Shown piece by piece: positions 11,942 through 25,950 of a stretch of 64,000 nt of DNA. Source of the stretch: Calliopsis andreniformis (taxonomy: Eukaryota; Arthropoda; Insecta; Hymenoptera; Andrenidae); the NCBI RefSeq assembly GCF_051401765.1, contig NW_027480422.1, forward strand, positions 20,416,001 to 20,480,000, given 5' to 3'. The notes under the pieces are model-generated. The model did not search any database. It was not told where the DNA came from and saw nothing but the letters and a program-made list of their open reading frames with translations. Positions within the stretch are counted from its first letter, which is position 1. Each line of letters opens with the position of its first letter. Made by a program: the position numbers and the translations under genes.

Positions 11942-13600
11942 ATACAATATAAATACAACAGTATTTCCATCATATAAAACGAATAATAGCAACCAGTGTG
12001 AAAGCAATGGTCATTTCTACGTTTTGGGGAACCTACGCTTCACTCTAGGGCGTTGCTCAACCAGATCGAATAGTTAGGGCCTTAGAAGTCAACGCCCGAA
12101 GCATTAGATACAAAATTAATAGAACAGTTTTTCCAGTGTATAAAACGAATAATTGCAATCAGTGTGAAAATAATGGTCATTTCTACGTTCCGGGCAACCT
12201 AGGCTTCATTCTAGGGCGTTGTTCCACTAGATCGAACTGTCTGGGCCTAAGAAGTCAACGCCAGAAGTATAAAATACAGTATAAATACAACAGTTCTTCC
12301 ATCATATAAAGCGGATAATTGCAACCAGTGTGAAAGTGATGGACATTTCCACGTTCCGGGCAACCTAGGCTTCACTCTAGGGTGTTGGTCCACCATATCC
12401 AATAGTTAGGGCCTAAGAAGTCAACGCCAGAGGCATAACATACAATATAAGTACAACAGTTTTTCCATCGTATAAAACGAATAATTGCAATCAGTATGAA
12501 GGTTATGGTTATTTCTACATTCCGGGCGACCTAGGCTTCACGCTAGGCATAGCTCCACCAGATCCAATAGTTAGGGCCTAAGAAGTCAACGCCAGAAGCA
12601 TAAAGTACAATAAAAATCCAATAGTTTGTCCATCGTATAACAGGAATAATTGCAACCACTGTGAAAGTAATGGTCATTTCTACGTTCCGGGCAACCTAGG
12701 TTTTGCTCTAGGGCGTTGCTCGACCACATCGAATAGCTATGGCCTTAGAAGTCAACGACAGAGGCATAAAATACAAAATAAATACAACAGTTTTTCCATC
12801 GTATAACAAGAATAATTGCAACCAGTGTGAAAGATATGGACATTTCTACGTTGTGGGCAACCTAGGCTTCACTCTAGGCCGTTGCTGCACCACATCGAAT
12901 AGCTACGGCCTTAGAAGTCAACGCCATAACTATAAAAAACAATATAAATACAAGAGTTTTTCCATTGTATAAAATGAATAATTGCAAACAGTGTGGAGGT
13001 AATGGTCATTTCTACTTTCCGGACAACCTAGGCTTCACTCTAGGGCGTTTCTCCACCACATCGAATAGCTATGGCCATAGAAGTCAACGCCTGAAGCATA
13101 AAATATAATATAAATTCAACAGTTTTTCCATCGTATAACAGGAATAATTGCAGCCAGTGTGGAAGTAATGGTCATTTCTACGTGCCGGGCAATCTAGGCT
13201 TCTCTCTAGGGCGTTGCTCCACCAGATCGAATAGTTAGGGCCTAAGAAGTCAACGCCATAACTATAAAAAACAATAAAAATACAACAGCTTTTCCATCGT
13301 ATAAAACGTATAATTGCAACCAGGATGAATGTTATGGTCATTTCTGCGTTCCGGGGACCATAGGCTCCACTCTTGGACGTTGTCCCACCATATCCAATAG
13401 TTAGGGCCTAAGAAGTCAACGCCAGGATCACCAAACACAAAATAAATACAACAGCTTTTCCATCGCATAAAATGAATGATTGCAAACAGTGTGAAAGTTA
13501 TGGTCATTTCTACTTTCCGGGCAACCTAGGCTTAACTCCAGGGCGTTGCTCCACCAGATCAAATAGTTAGAGACTTTGAATACAACGCCAGAAGCATAAA
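11942..13600 (+). repeat. 10-monomer higher-order unit, copy 1 (1659 bp)
   Basis: This is the first of two adjacent, nearly identical 1659-bp units. It begins at the monomer with GTATTTCCATCATATAAAAC and ends in the AGAGACTTTGAATACAAC monomer. The only difference from copy 2 that I found by eye is A at 12059 against C at 13718. Such similarity between distant monomers, while neighbours within the unit differ strongly, defines a higher-order repeat. About 120 bp upstream of the unit, from about 11820, also matches the sequence upstream of copy 3 near 15470. Confidence 0.93.
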
Positions 13601-15259
13601 ATACAATATAAATACAACAGTATTTCCATCATATAAAACGAATAATAGCAACCAGTGTGAAAGCAATGGTCATTTCTACGTTTTGGGGAACCTACGCTTC
13701 ACTCTAGGGCGTTGCTCCACCAGATCGAATAGTTAGGGCCTTAGAAGTCAACGCCCGAAGCATTAGATACAAAATTAATAGAACAGTTTTTCCAGTGTAT
13801 AAAACGAATAATTGCAATCAGTGTGAAAATAATGGTCATTTCTACGTTCCGGGCAACCTAGGCTTCATTCTAGGGCGTTGTTCCACTAGATCGAACTGTC
13901 TGGGCCTAAGAAGTCAACGCCAGAAGTATAAAATACAGTATAAATACAACAGTTCTTCCATCATATAAAGCGGATAATTGCAACCAGTGTGAAAGTGATG
14001 GACATTTCCACGTTCCGGGCAACCTAGGCTTCACTCTAGGGTGTTGGTCCACCATATCCAATAGTTAGGGCCTAAGAAGTCAACGCCAGAGGCATAACAT
14101 ACAATATAAGTACAACAGTTTTTCCATCGTATAAAACGAATAATTGCAATCAGTATGAAGGTTATGGTTATTTCTACATTCCGGGCGACCTAGGCTTCAC
14201 GCTAGGCATAGCTCCACCAGATCCAATAGTTAGGGCCTAAGAAGTCAACGCCAGAAGCATAAAGTACAATAAAAATCCAATAGTTTGTCCATCGTATAAC
14301 AGGAATAATTGCAACCACTGTGAAAGTAATGGTCATTTCTACGTTCCGGGCAACCTAGGTTTTGCTCTAGGGCGTTGCTCGACCACATCGAATAGCTATG
14401 GCCTTAGAAGTCAACGACAGAGGCATAAAATACAAAATAAATACAACAGTTTTTCCATCGTATAACAAGAATAATTGCAACCAGTGTGAAAGATATGGAC
14501 ATTTCTACGTTGTGGGCAACCTAGGCTTCACTCTAGGCCGTTGCTGCACCACATCGAATAGCTACGGCCTTAGAAGTCAACGCCATAACTATAAAAAACA
14601 ATATAAATACAAGAGTTTTTCCATTGTATAAAATGAATAATTGCAAACAGTGTGGAGGTAATGGTCATTTCTACTTTCCGGACAACCTAGGCTTCACTCT
14701 AGGGCGTTTCTCCACCACATCGAATAGCTATGGCCATAGAAGTCAACGCCTGAAGCATAAAATATAATATAAATTCAACAGTTTTTCCATCGTATAACAG
14801 GAATAATTGCAGCCAGTGTGGAAGTAATGGTCATTTCTACGTGCCGGGCAATCTAGGCTTCTCTCTAGGGCGTTGCTCCACCAGATCGAATAGTTAGGGC
14901 CTAAGAAGTCAACGCCATAACTATAAAAAACAATAAAAATACAACAGCTTTTCCATCGTATAAAACGTATAATTGCAACCAGGATGAATGTTATGGTCAT
15001 TTCTGCGTTCCGGGGACCATAGGCTCCACTCTTGGACGTTGTCCCACCATATCCAATAGTTAGGGCCTAAGAAGTCAACGCCAGGATCACCAAACACAAA
15101 ATAAATACAACAGCTTTTCCATCGCATAAAATGAATGATTGCAAACAGTGTGAAAGTTATGGTCATTTCTACTTTCCGGGCAACCTAGGCTTAACTCCAG
15201 GGCGTTGCTCCACCAGATCAAATAGTTAGAGACTTTGAATACAACGCCAGAAGCATAAA
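13601..15259 (+). repeat. 10-monomer higher-order unit, copy 2 (1659 bp)
   Basis: This is the direct tandem partner of 11942-13600. The sequence returns to the unit start at 13601 immediately after the AGACTTTGAATACAACGCC monomer. Divergence begins just after 15259, where AATAAAAATGTATCAG replaces the expected AATATAAATACAACAG. Confidence 0.93.
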
Positions 15260-15590
15260 ATACAATAAAAATGTATCAGTTTTTCCATTGTATAACAGGA
15301 ATAATTGCAACCAGTGTGAAAGTGATGGTCATTTCTAGGTTCCTGGCACCCCAGGCTTCACTCTAGGGCGTTGTTCCACCAAATCGAATAGTTAGGGCCT
15401 AAGGAGTCTACGCCAGAAGCATAAAATACAATATAAATACAACAGCTTTTCCATCGTATAACAGGAATAATTGCAACCAGTGCGTAAGATATGGCCATTT
15501 CTACGTTCGGGGAACCTAGGCTTCACTCTAGGTCGTTGCTCCACCACATCGAATAGTTACGGCCTTACAAGTCAACGCCAGGAGCATAAA

Positions 15591-16810
15591 ATACAATATA
15601 AATACAACAGTATTTCCATCATATAAAACGAATAATAGCAACCAGTGTGAAAGCAATGGTCATTTCTACGTTTTGGGGAACCTACGCTTCACTCTAGGGC
15701 GTTGCTCCACCAGATCGAATAGTTAGGGCCTTAGAAGTCAACGCCCGAAGCATTAGATACAAAATTAATAGAACAGTTTTTCCAGTGTATAAAACGAATA
15801 ATTGCAATCAGTGTGAAAATAATGGTAATTTCTACGTTCCGGGCAACCTAGGCTTCATTCTAGGGCGTTGTTCCACTAGATCGAACAGTCTGGGCCTAAG
15901 AAGTCAACGCCTGAAGCATAAAATACAGTATAAATACAACAGTTCTTCCATCATATAAAGCGGATAATTGCAACCAGTGTGAAAGTGATGGACATTTCCA
16001 CGTTCCGGGCAACCTAGGCTTCACTCTAGGGTGTTGGTCCACCAGATCCAATAGTTAGGGCCTAAGAAGTCAACGCCAGAGGCATAACATACAATATAAG
16101 TACAACAGTTTTTCCTTCGTATAAAACGAATAATTGCAATCAGTATGAAGGTTATGGTAATTTCTACATTCCGGGCGACCTAGGCTTCACGCTAGGCATA
16201 GCTCCACCAGATCCAATAGTTAGGGCCTAAGAAGTCAACGCCAGAAGCATAAAATATAATATAAATTCAACAGTTTTTCCATCGTATAACAGGAATAATT
16301 GCAGCCAGTGTGGAAGTAATGGTCATTTCTACGTGCCGGGCAATCTAGGCTTCTCTCTAGGGCGTTGCTCCACCAGATCGAATAGTTAGGGCATAAGAAG
16401 TCAACGCCATAACTATAAAAAACAATAAAAATACAACAGCTTTTCCATCGTATAAAACGAATAATTGCAACCAGGATGAATGTTATGGTCATTTCTGCGT
16501 TCCGGGGACCATAGGCTCCACTCTTGGACGTTGTCCCACCATATCCAATAGTTAGGGCCTAAGAAGTCAACGCCAGGATCACCAAACACAAAATAAATAC
16601 AACAGCTTTTCCATCGCATAAAATGAATGATTGCAAACAGTGTGAAAGTTATGGTCATTTCTACTTTCCGGGCAACCTAGGCTTAACTCCAGGGCGTTGC
16701 TCCACCAGATCAAATAGTTAGAGACTTTGAATACAACGCCAGAAGCATAAAATACAATAAAAATGTATCAGTTTTTCCATTGTATAACAGGAATAATTGC
16801 AACCAGTGTG
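15591..16810 (+). repeat. 10-monomer unit, copy 3, lacking three monomers
   Basis: The start matches copy 2 at an offset of 1990 bp. From about 16235 the offset becomes 1492 bp. The difference, 498 bp, is exactly three monomers. The junction lies near 16242, inside GAAGTCAACGCCAGAAGCAT, a conserved stretch, so the loss looks like homologous unequal exchange between monomers three units apart. The match to copy 2 continues past that copy's own end to about 16810. Confidence 0.88.
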
Positions 16811-17599
16811 AAAGGTATGGTCATTTCTACGTTCCGGGCAACCTAGGCTTCACTCTAGGGCGTTCTTCCACCAGATCGAATAGTTAGGGCCTAACAAGTC
16901 AACGCCAGAAGCATAAACTGCAATATAAATGCAACAGTTTTTCCATTGTATAAAATGAATAATTGCAAACAGTGTGGAAGTAATGGTTACTTCTACGTTC
17001 CGGGCAACCTAGGCTTCACTATTGGGCGTTGCTCCATCACATCGAATAGCTGCGGCCTTGGAAGTCAACTCCAGAAGCATAAAATACAATATAAATACAA
17101 CAGCTTTTCCATTGCATAAAACGAATGATTGCAAACAGTGTGAAAGTTATGGTCATTTCTACTTTCCGGGCAACCTAGGCTTAACTCCAGGGCGTTGCTC
17201 CACCAGATCAAATAGATCGAGACTTTGTATACAACGCCAGAAGCATAAAATACAATAAAAATGCAACAGTTTTTCCATTGTATAACAGGAATAATTGCAA
17301 CCAGTGTGAAAGTGATGGTCATTTCTACGTTCCTGCCACCCTAGGCTTCACTCTAGGCCGTTGTTCCACCAGAACGCATAGTTCGGGACTTAGAATTTAT
17401 CGCCAGAAGCATAAAATACAATAAAAACGCTACACTTTTTCCATCGTATAACAGGAATAAATGCAACCAGTGTGAAAGTGATGGTCATTTCTACGTTCCG
17501 GGCAACCTAGGCTTCACCCCTGGGCGTTGCTCCGCCAGATCCAATAGTTAGGACCCAAGAAGTCAGCGCCAGAAGCACAAAAACCAAAATAGATACAAC

Positions 17600-19589
17600 A
17601 GTTTTTCCATCGTATAGCATGAATAATTGCAACCAGAGTGAACGTGATGGTCATTTCCACGTCCCGGGCAACCTAGGCTTCACTCTAGGGCGTTGGCTCG
17701 CCAGATCTAATAGGTGGGGCCCAGGAAGTCAACGACAGAAGCATAAAATACAATAAAGATACAACAGCTTTTCCATCGTATAACAGGAATAATTGTAACC
17801 AGAGTGAAGGTGATGGTCATTTCTACGTTCCGGGGAACCTAGGCTTCACCCTAGGGCGTTGCTCCACCAGATCGAATAGCTAGGGCCTTAGAAGTCAATG
17901 CCAGAAGCATAAAATAAAATAAAGATAGAGCAGTTATTCCATCGTATAACACGAATAATTACAACCAGTGCGAAAGAAATGGGCATTTCTACGTTCCGTG
18001 CAACCTAGCCTTCACTCTAGGGCGTTGCTCCACCAGGTCGAACAGTTGTGGCCTTAGAAAACAACTCCACACGCATAAATTACAATAAAAATACAACAGT
18101 TTTACCATCGTATAACTGGCATAATTGCAACCAGTCTGAAAGATATGGTCATTTCTACGTTCCGGGCAACCCAGGCTTCACTCTAGGGCGTTGGTCCACC
18201 ACATCCAATAGTTAGGGCTTAGGAAGTCAACGCCAGAAGCACCAAATACAAAATAAATACAACAGGTTTTCCATCGTATCAAACGAATAATTGCAACCAG
18301 TGTGAAAGTAATGGGCATTTCTACGTTCCGGGCAACCTAGGCTTCACTCTAGGGCGTTGCTACACCAGAACGCATAGTTCGGGACTTAGAATTTATCGCC
18401 AGAAGCATAAAATACAATAAAAACGCTACACTTTTTCCATCGTATAACTGGAATAATTGCAACCGGTGTGAAGGTACAGGTCATTTCAACGATACGGGCA
18501 ACCTAGGCTTCACTCTAGGGCGTTGCTGCTCCACATCGAATAGCTGCGGCCTTACAAGTCAACGCCAGAAGGTTAAAATACAATATAAATACAACAGCTT
18601 TTCCATCGTATAAAACGAATAATTGCAATGAGTATGAAAGTTATGGTCATTTCTACGTTCCGGGCAACCTAGGCTTCACCCGAGGGCGTTGCTCCACCAG
18701 ATCCAATAGTTACTACCTAAGAACTCAACTACAGAAGCATGAAATACAAAATAGATACAACAGTTTTTCCATCGTATAACAGGAATAATTGCACCAGTGT
18801 GAAAGATATGGTCATTTCTGCGTTGCGGGCATCCCAGGCTTCACTCTTGGGCATTGCTCCCCACATCGAATAGCTACGGCCTTAGAAGTCAACGCCATAA
18901 CTATAAAAAACAGTATAAATACAACATTTTTTCCGTCGTATAACAGGAATAATTGCAACCAGTGTGTAAGATATGGTCATTTTTACGTTCCGGGCAACAT
19001 AGGCTTCACTCTATGGCGTTTTTCGACCACATCGAATAGCTATGGCCTTAGAAGTCAACGACAGAGGCATAAAATGCAAAATAAATACAACAGTTTTTCC
19101 ATCGTATAACAAGAATAATTGCAACCAGCGTGAAAGTAATGATCATTTCGACGTTTCGGGCACCCTAGACTTATCTCTGAGGCATTGCTCCACCAGATCG
19201 AAGAGTTAGGATCTTAGAAATAAACGCCAGAAGCATAAAATACAAAATAAATACAACAGTTTTTCCATCGTATAAAATGAATAATTGCAACCAGTGTGAA
19301 AGTAATGGTCATTTCTACGTTCCGGGCAACCTAGGCTTCACTATTGGGCGTTGCTCCATCACATCGAATAGCTGCGGCCTTAGAAGTCAACTCCAGAAGC
19401 ATAAAATACAATATAAATACAACAGCATTTCCATTGCATAAAACGAATGATTGCAAACAGTGTGAAAGTTATGGTCATTTGTACTTTCCGGGCAACCTAG
19501 GCTTAACTCCAGGGCGTTGCTCCACGAGATCAAATAGATCGAGACATTGTATACAACGCCAGAAGCATAAAATACAATAAAAATGCAAC
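17600..19589 (+). repeat. 12-monomer unit, copy 1 (1990 bp)
   Basis: It starts in CAGTTTTTCCATCGTATAGC and runs through the GTCCCGGGC, GATAGAGCAGTTATTCC, AGTTGTGGCCTTAGAAAAC and GAACGCATAGTTCGGG monomers to the anchor monomers. Copy 2 follows directly. Differences seen include C at 18280 against A at 20270, and CCGTCG near 18935 against CCATCG. Confidence 0.9.
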
Positions 19590-21579
19590 AGTTTTTCCAT
19601 CGTATAGCATGAATAATTGCAACCAGAGTGAACGTGATGGTCATTTCCACGTCCCGGGCAACCTAGGCTTCACTCTAGGGCGTTGGCTCGCCAGATCTAA
19701 TAGGTAGGGCCCAGGAAGTCAACGACAGAAGCATAAAATACAATAAAGATACAACAGCTTTTCCATCGTATAACAGGAATAATTGTAACCAGAGTGAAGG
19801 TGATGGTCATTTCTACATTCCGGGGAACCTAGGCTTCACCCTAGGGCGTTGCTCCACCAGATCGAATAGCTAGGGCCTTAGAAGTCAATGCCAGAAGCAT
19901 AAAATAAAATAAAGATAGAGCAGTTATTCCATCGTATAACACGAATAATTACAACCAGTGCGAAAGAAATGGGCATTTCTACGTTCCGTGCAACCTAGCC
20001 TTCACTCTAGGGCGTTGCTCCACCAGGTCGAACAGTTGTGGCCTTAGAAAACAACTCCACACGCATAAATTACAATAAAAATACAACAGTTTTACCATCG
20101 TATAACTGGCATAATTCCAACCAGTCTGAAAGATATGGTCATTTCTACGTTCCGGGCAACCCAGGCTTCACTCTAGGGCGTTGGTCCACCACATCCAATA
20201 GTTAGGGCTTAGGAAGTCAACGCCAGAAGCACCAAATACAAAATAAATACAACAGGTTTTCCATCGTATAAAACGAATAATTGCAACCAGTGTGAAAGTA
20301 ATGGGCATTTCTACGTTCCGGGCAACCTAGGCTTCACTCTAGGGCGTTGCTACACCAGAACGCATAGTTCGGGACTTAGAATTTATCGCCAGAAGCATAA
20401 AATACAATAAAAACGCTACACTTTTTCCATCGTATAACTGGAATAATTGCAACCGGTGTGAAGGTACAGGTCATTTCAACGATACGGGCAACCTAGGCTT
20501 CACTCTAGGGCGTTGCTGCTCCACATCGAATAGCTGCGGCCTTACAAGTCAACGCCAGAAGGTTAAAATACAATATAAATACAACAGCTTTTCCATCGTA
20601 TAAAACGAATAATTGCAATGAGTATGAAAGTTATGGTCATTTCTACGTTCCGGGCAACCTAGGCTTCACCCGAGGGCGTTGCTCCACCAGATCCAATAGT
20701 TACTACCTAATAACTCAACTACAGAAGCATGAAATACAAAATAGATACAACAGTTTTTCCATCGTATAACAGGAATAATTGCACCAGTGTGAAAGATATG
20801 GTCATTTCTGCGTTGCGGGCATCCCAGGCTTCACTCTTGGGCATTGCTCCCCACATCGAATAGCTACGGCCTTAGAAGTCAACGCCATAACTATAAAAAA
20901 CAGTATAAATACAACATTTTTTCCATCGTATAACAGGAATAATTGCAACCAGTGTGTAAGATATGGTCATTTTTACGTTCCGGGCAACATAGGCTTCACT
21001 CTATGGCGTTTTTCGACCACATCGAATAGCTATGGCCTTAGAAGTCAACGACAGAGGCATAAAATGCAAAATAAATACAACAGTTTTTCCATCGTATAAC
21101 AAGAATAATTGCAACCAGCGTGAAAGTAATGATCATTTCGACGTTTCGGGCACCCTAGACTTATCTCTGAGGCATTGCTCCACCAGATCGAAGAGTTAGG
21201 ATCTTAGAAATAAACGCCAGAAGCATAAAATACAAAATAAATACAACAGTTTTTCCATTGTATAAAATGAATAATTGCAACCAGTGTGAAAGTAATGGTC
21301 ATTTCTACGTTCCGGGCAACCTAGGCTTCACTATTGGGCGTTGCTCCATCACATCGAATAGCTGCGGCCTTAGAAGTCAACTCCAGAAGCATAAAATACA
21401 ATATAAATACAACAGCATTTCCATTGCATAAAACGAATGATTGCAAACAGTGTGAAAGTTATGGTCATTTCTACTTTCCGGGCAACCTAGGCTTAACTCC
21501 AGGGCGCTGCTCCACGAGATCAAATAGATCGAGACATTGTATACAACGCCTGAAGCATAAAATACAATAAAAATGCAAC
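19590..21579 (+). repeat. 12-monomer unit, copy 2 (1990 bp)
   Basis: This is the tandem copy of 17600-19589. The match ends in the conserved CAGTTTTTCCAT stretch, where copy 2 continues with TGTATAACAGG instead of CGTATAGCATG. A related but rearranged third version follows: 17905-19400 also matches 22217-23712 at offset 4312. Confidence 0.9.
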
Positions 21580-23040
21580 AGTTTTTCCATTGTATAACAG
21601 GAATAATTGCAACCAGTGTGAAAGTGATGGTCATTTCTACGTTCCTGCCACCCTAGGCTTCACTGTAGGGCGTTGTTCCACCAGAGCGCATAGTTCGGGA
21701 CTTAGAATTTATCGCCAGAAGCATAAAATACAATAAAAACGCTACACTTTTTCCATCGTATAACAGGAATAATTGCAACCAGTGTGAAAGTGATGGTCAT
21801 TTCTACGTTCCGGGCAACCTAGGCTTCACTCTAGGGCGTTCTTCCACCAGATCGAATAGCTAGGGCCTAAGAAGTCAACGCCAGAAGCATAAACTGCAAT
21901 ATAAATGCAACAGTTTTTCCATTGTATAAAATGAATAATTGCAAACAGTGTGGAAGTAATGGTTACTTCTACGTTCGGGGCAACCTAGGCTTCACTCTAG
22001 GGCGTTGCTCCACCAGATCGAATAGCAAGGGACTTAGAAGTCAACGCCAGAAGCATAAAATACAATAAAAATACCACAGTCTTTCCATCGTATAAAATGT
22101 ATAATTGCAAGCAATGTGAAGGTAATGGTCATTTCTACGTTCCGGGGAACCTAGGCTTCACCCCTGGGCGTTGCTCCGCCAGATCCAATAGTTAGGACCC
22201 AAGAAGTCAGCGCCAGAAGCATAAAATAAAATAAAGATAGAGCAGTTATTCCATTGTATAACAGGAATAATTACAACCAGTGCGAAAGAAATGGGCATTT
22301 CTACGTTCCGTGCAACCTAGCCTTCACTCTAGGGCGTTGCTCCACCAGGTCGAACAGTTGTGGCCTTAGAAAACAACTCCACACGCATAAATTACAATAA
22401 AAATACAACAGTTTTACCATCGTATAACTGGCATAATTGCAACCAGTCTGAAAGATATGGTCATTTCTACGTTCCGGGCAACCCAGGCTTCACTCTAGGG
22501 CGTTGGTCCACCACATAAAATAGTTAGGGCTTAGGAAGTCAACGCCAGAAGCACCAAATACAAAATAAATACAACAGGTTTTCCAGCGTATAAAACGAAT
22601 AATTGCAACCAGTGTGAAAGTAATGGCCATTTCTACGTTCCGGGCTACCTAGGCTTCACTCTAGGGCGTTGCTACACCAGAACGCATAGTTCGGGACTTA
22701 GAATTTATCGCCAGAAGCATAAAATACAATAAAAACGCTACACTTTTTCCATCGTATAACTGGAATAATTGCAACCGGTGTGAAGGTACAGGTCATTTCA
22801 ACGATACGGGCAACCTAGGCTTCACTCTAGGGCGTTGCTGCTCCACATCGAATAGCTGCGGCCTTACAAGTCAACGCCAGAAGGTTAAAATACAATATAA
22901 ATACAACAGCTTTTCCATCGTATAAAACGAATAATTGCAATGAGTATGAAAGTTATGGTCATTTCTACGTTCCGGGCAACCTAGGCTTCACCCGAGGGCG
23001 TTGCTCCACCAGATCCAATAGTTACTACCTAAGAACTCAA

Positions 23041-25950
23041 CTACAGAAGCATGAAATACAAAATAGATACAACAGTTTTTCCATCGTATAACAGGAATAA
23101 TTGCACCAGTGTGAAAGATATGGTCATTTCTGCGTTGCGGGCGTCCCAGGCTTCACTCTTGGGCATTGCTCCCCCACATCGAATAGCTACGGCCTTAGAA
23201 GTCAACGCCATAACTATAAAAAACAGTATAAATACAACATTTTTTCCATCGTATAACAGGAATAATTGCAACCAGTGTGTAAGATATGGTCATTTTTACG
23301 TTCCGGGCAACATAGGCTTCACTCTAGGGCGTTTTTCTACCACATCGAATAGCTATGGCCTTAGAAGTCAACGACAGAGGCATAAAATGCAAAATAAATA
23401 CAACAGTTTTTCCATCGTATAACAAGAATAATTGCAACCAGCGTGAAAGTAATGATCATTTCGACGTTTCGGGCACCCTAGACTTATCTCTGAGGCATTG
23501 CTCCACCAGATCGAAGAGTTAGGATCTTAGAAATAAACGTCAGAAGCATAAAATACAAAATAAATACAACAGTTTTCCATCGTATAAAATGAATAATTGC
23601 AACCAGTGTGAAAGTAATGGTCATTTCTACGTTCCGGGCAACCTAGGCTTCACTATTGGGCGTTGCTCCATCACATCGAATAGCTGCGGCCTTAGAAGTC
23701 AACTCCAGAAGCATAAAATACAAAATAAATACAACAGCTTTTCCATTGCATAAAACGAATGATTGCAAACAGTGTGAAAGTTATGGTCATTTCTACTTTC
23801 CGGGCAACCTAGGCTTAACTCCAGGGCGTTGCTCCACGAGATGAAATAGATCGAGACTTTGTATACAACGCCAGAAGCATAAAATACAATAAAAATGCAA
23901 CAGTTTTTCCATTGTATAACAGGAATAATTGCAACCAGCGTGAAAGATATGGTCATTTCTACGATCCAGGCAACCTAGGCTTCACGCCAGGGCGTTGCTG
24001 CACCACATCGAATAGCTACGGCCTTAGAAGTCAACGCCAGAAGGTTAAAATACAATATAAATACAACAGATTGTCCATCGTATAACAGGAATAATTGCAA
24101 CCAGAGTGTAAGTAATGGTCATTTCTACGTTCCGGGCAACCTACGCTTCACTCCAGGGCGTTGCTGCACCACATCGAATAGCTACGCCCTTAGAAGTCAA
24201 CGCCAGAAGGTTAAAATACAATATAAAAACAACAGATTTTCCATCGTATAATATGAATAATTGCAATCAGTATGAAAGTTATGGCCATTTCTACGTTCCG
24301 GTCAACCTGGGCTTCACCAGAGGGCGTTCCGCCACCAGATCCAATAGTTAGGACCTATGAAGTCAACGCCAGAAGCATAAAATTCAAAATAGATACAACA
24401 GTTTTTCCATCGTATAACAGGAATAATTGCAACCAGTGTGAAAGTGATGGTCATTTCTACGTTCCGGGCAACCTAGGCTTCACTCTAGGGCGTTCTTCAA
24501 CCAGATCGATTAGTTAGGGCTTAGGAAGTCAACGCCAGAAGCATAAACTGCAATATAAATGCAACAGTTTTTCCATTGTATAAAATGAATAATAGCAAAC
24601 AGTGTGCAAGTAATGCTTACTTCTACGTTCGGGGCAACGTAGGCTTCACTCTAGAGCGTTACTCCATCACATCGAATAGCTACTGCCTTAGGAGTCAACG
24701 CCAGAGGCATTACATACAATATAAGTACAACAGTTTTTCCATCGTATAAAACGAATAATTGCAATCAGTATGAAGGTCATGGTCATTTCTACGTTCCGGG
24801 CAACATAGCCTTCACCCTAGGCGTTGCTCCACCAGATCCAATAGTTAGGGCCTAAGAAGTCAGCGACAGAAGCATAAAGTACAATAAAAATCCAACAGGT
24901 TGTCCATCGTATAACAGGAATAACTGCAACCAGTGTGAAAGTAATGGTCATTTCAACGATACGGGCAACCTAGGCTTCACCCGAGGGCGTTGCTCCACCA
25001 GATCCAATAGTTAGTACCTAAGAACTCAACTACAGAAGCATGAAATACAAAATAGACACAACAGTTTTTCCATCGTATAACAGGAATAATTGCACCAGTG
25101 TGAAAGATATGGTCATTTCTGCGTTGCGGGCATCCCAGGCTTCACTCTTGGGCATTGCTCCCCCACATCGAATAGCTACGGCCTTAGAAGTCAACGCCAT
25201 AACTATAAAAAACAGTATAAATACAACAGTTTTTCCATCGTATAACAGGAATAATTGGAACCAGTGTGTAAGATATGGTCATTTTTACGTTCCGGGCAAC
25301 ATAGGCTTCACTCTAGGGCGTTTTTCGACCATATCGAATAGGTATGGCCTTAGAAGTCAACGACAGAGGCATAAAATGCAAAATAAATACAACAGTTTTT
25401 CCATCGTATAACAAGAATAATTGCAACCAGCGTGAAAGTAATGATCATTTCGACGTTTCGGGCATCCTAGACTTATCTCTGAGGCATTGCTCCACCAGAT
25501 CGAAGAGTTAGGATCTTAGAAATAAACGCCAGAAGCATAAAATACAAAATAAATACAACAGTTTTTCCATCGTATAAAATGAATAATTGCAACCAGTGTG
25601 AAAGTAATGGTCATTTCTACGTTCCGGGCAACCTAGGCTTCACTATTGGGCGTTGCTCCATCACATCGAATAGCTGCGGCCTTAGAAGTCAACTCCAGAA
25701 GCATAAAATACAATATAAATACAACAGCTTTTCCATTGCATAAAACGAATGATTGCAGACAGTGTGAAAGTTATGGTCATTTCTACTTTCCGGGCAACCT
25801 AGGCTTAACTCCAGGGCGTTGCTCCACCAGATCAAATAGATCGAGACTTTGTATACAACGCCAGAAGCATAAAATACAATAAAAATGCAACAGTTTTTCC
25901 ATTGTATACCAGGAATAATTGCAACCAGTGTGAAAGTGATGGTCATGTCT
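23041..25950 (+). repeat. Further related higher-order segments (offset 1990 bp)
   Basis: The sequence from the ACTACAGAAGCATGAAATAC monomer to the anchor (23041-23956) recurs at 25030-25946. The intervening 23960-25020 holds other subtypes, including GTCCATCG and CTTCAACCAGATCGATTAG monomers. These copies have five Cs in GCTCCCCCACATCG, whereas the related copies near 18857 and 20847 have four. Confidence 0.82.
24450..25570 (+). repeat. Segment copied at 36392-37512 (offset 11942 bp)
   Basis: Shared private variants are CTTCAACCAGATCGATTAG, CAAACAGTGTGCAAGTAATG, AACATAGCCTTCACCCTAGG and TCATTTCAACGATACGGGC. The downstream copy differs in the more typical direction (GCAACCAGTGTG where this copy has GCACCAGTGTG, and CATAAAAT where this copy has CATGAAAT). 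It may therefore keep the earlier state. Confidence 0.82.

Noticed and set aside
12739..12972. 77-codon + strand frame repeated identically at 14398-14631
   Set aside because: The identity reflects the 1659-bp DNA duplication, not protein constraint, because the antisense and intergenic parts of the unit are equally identical.
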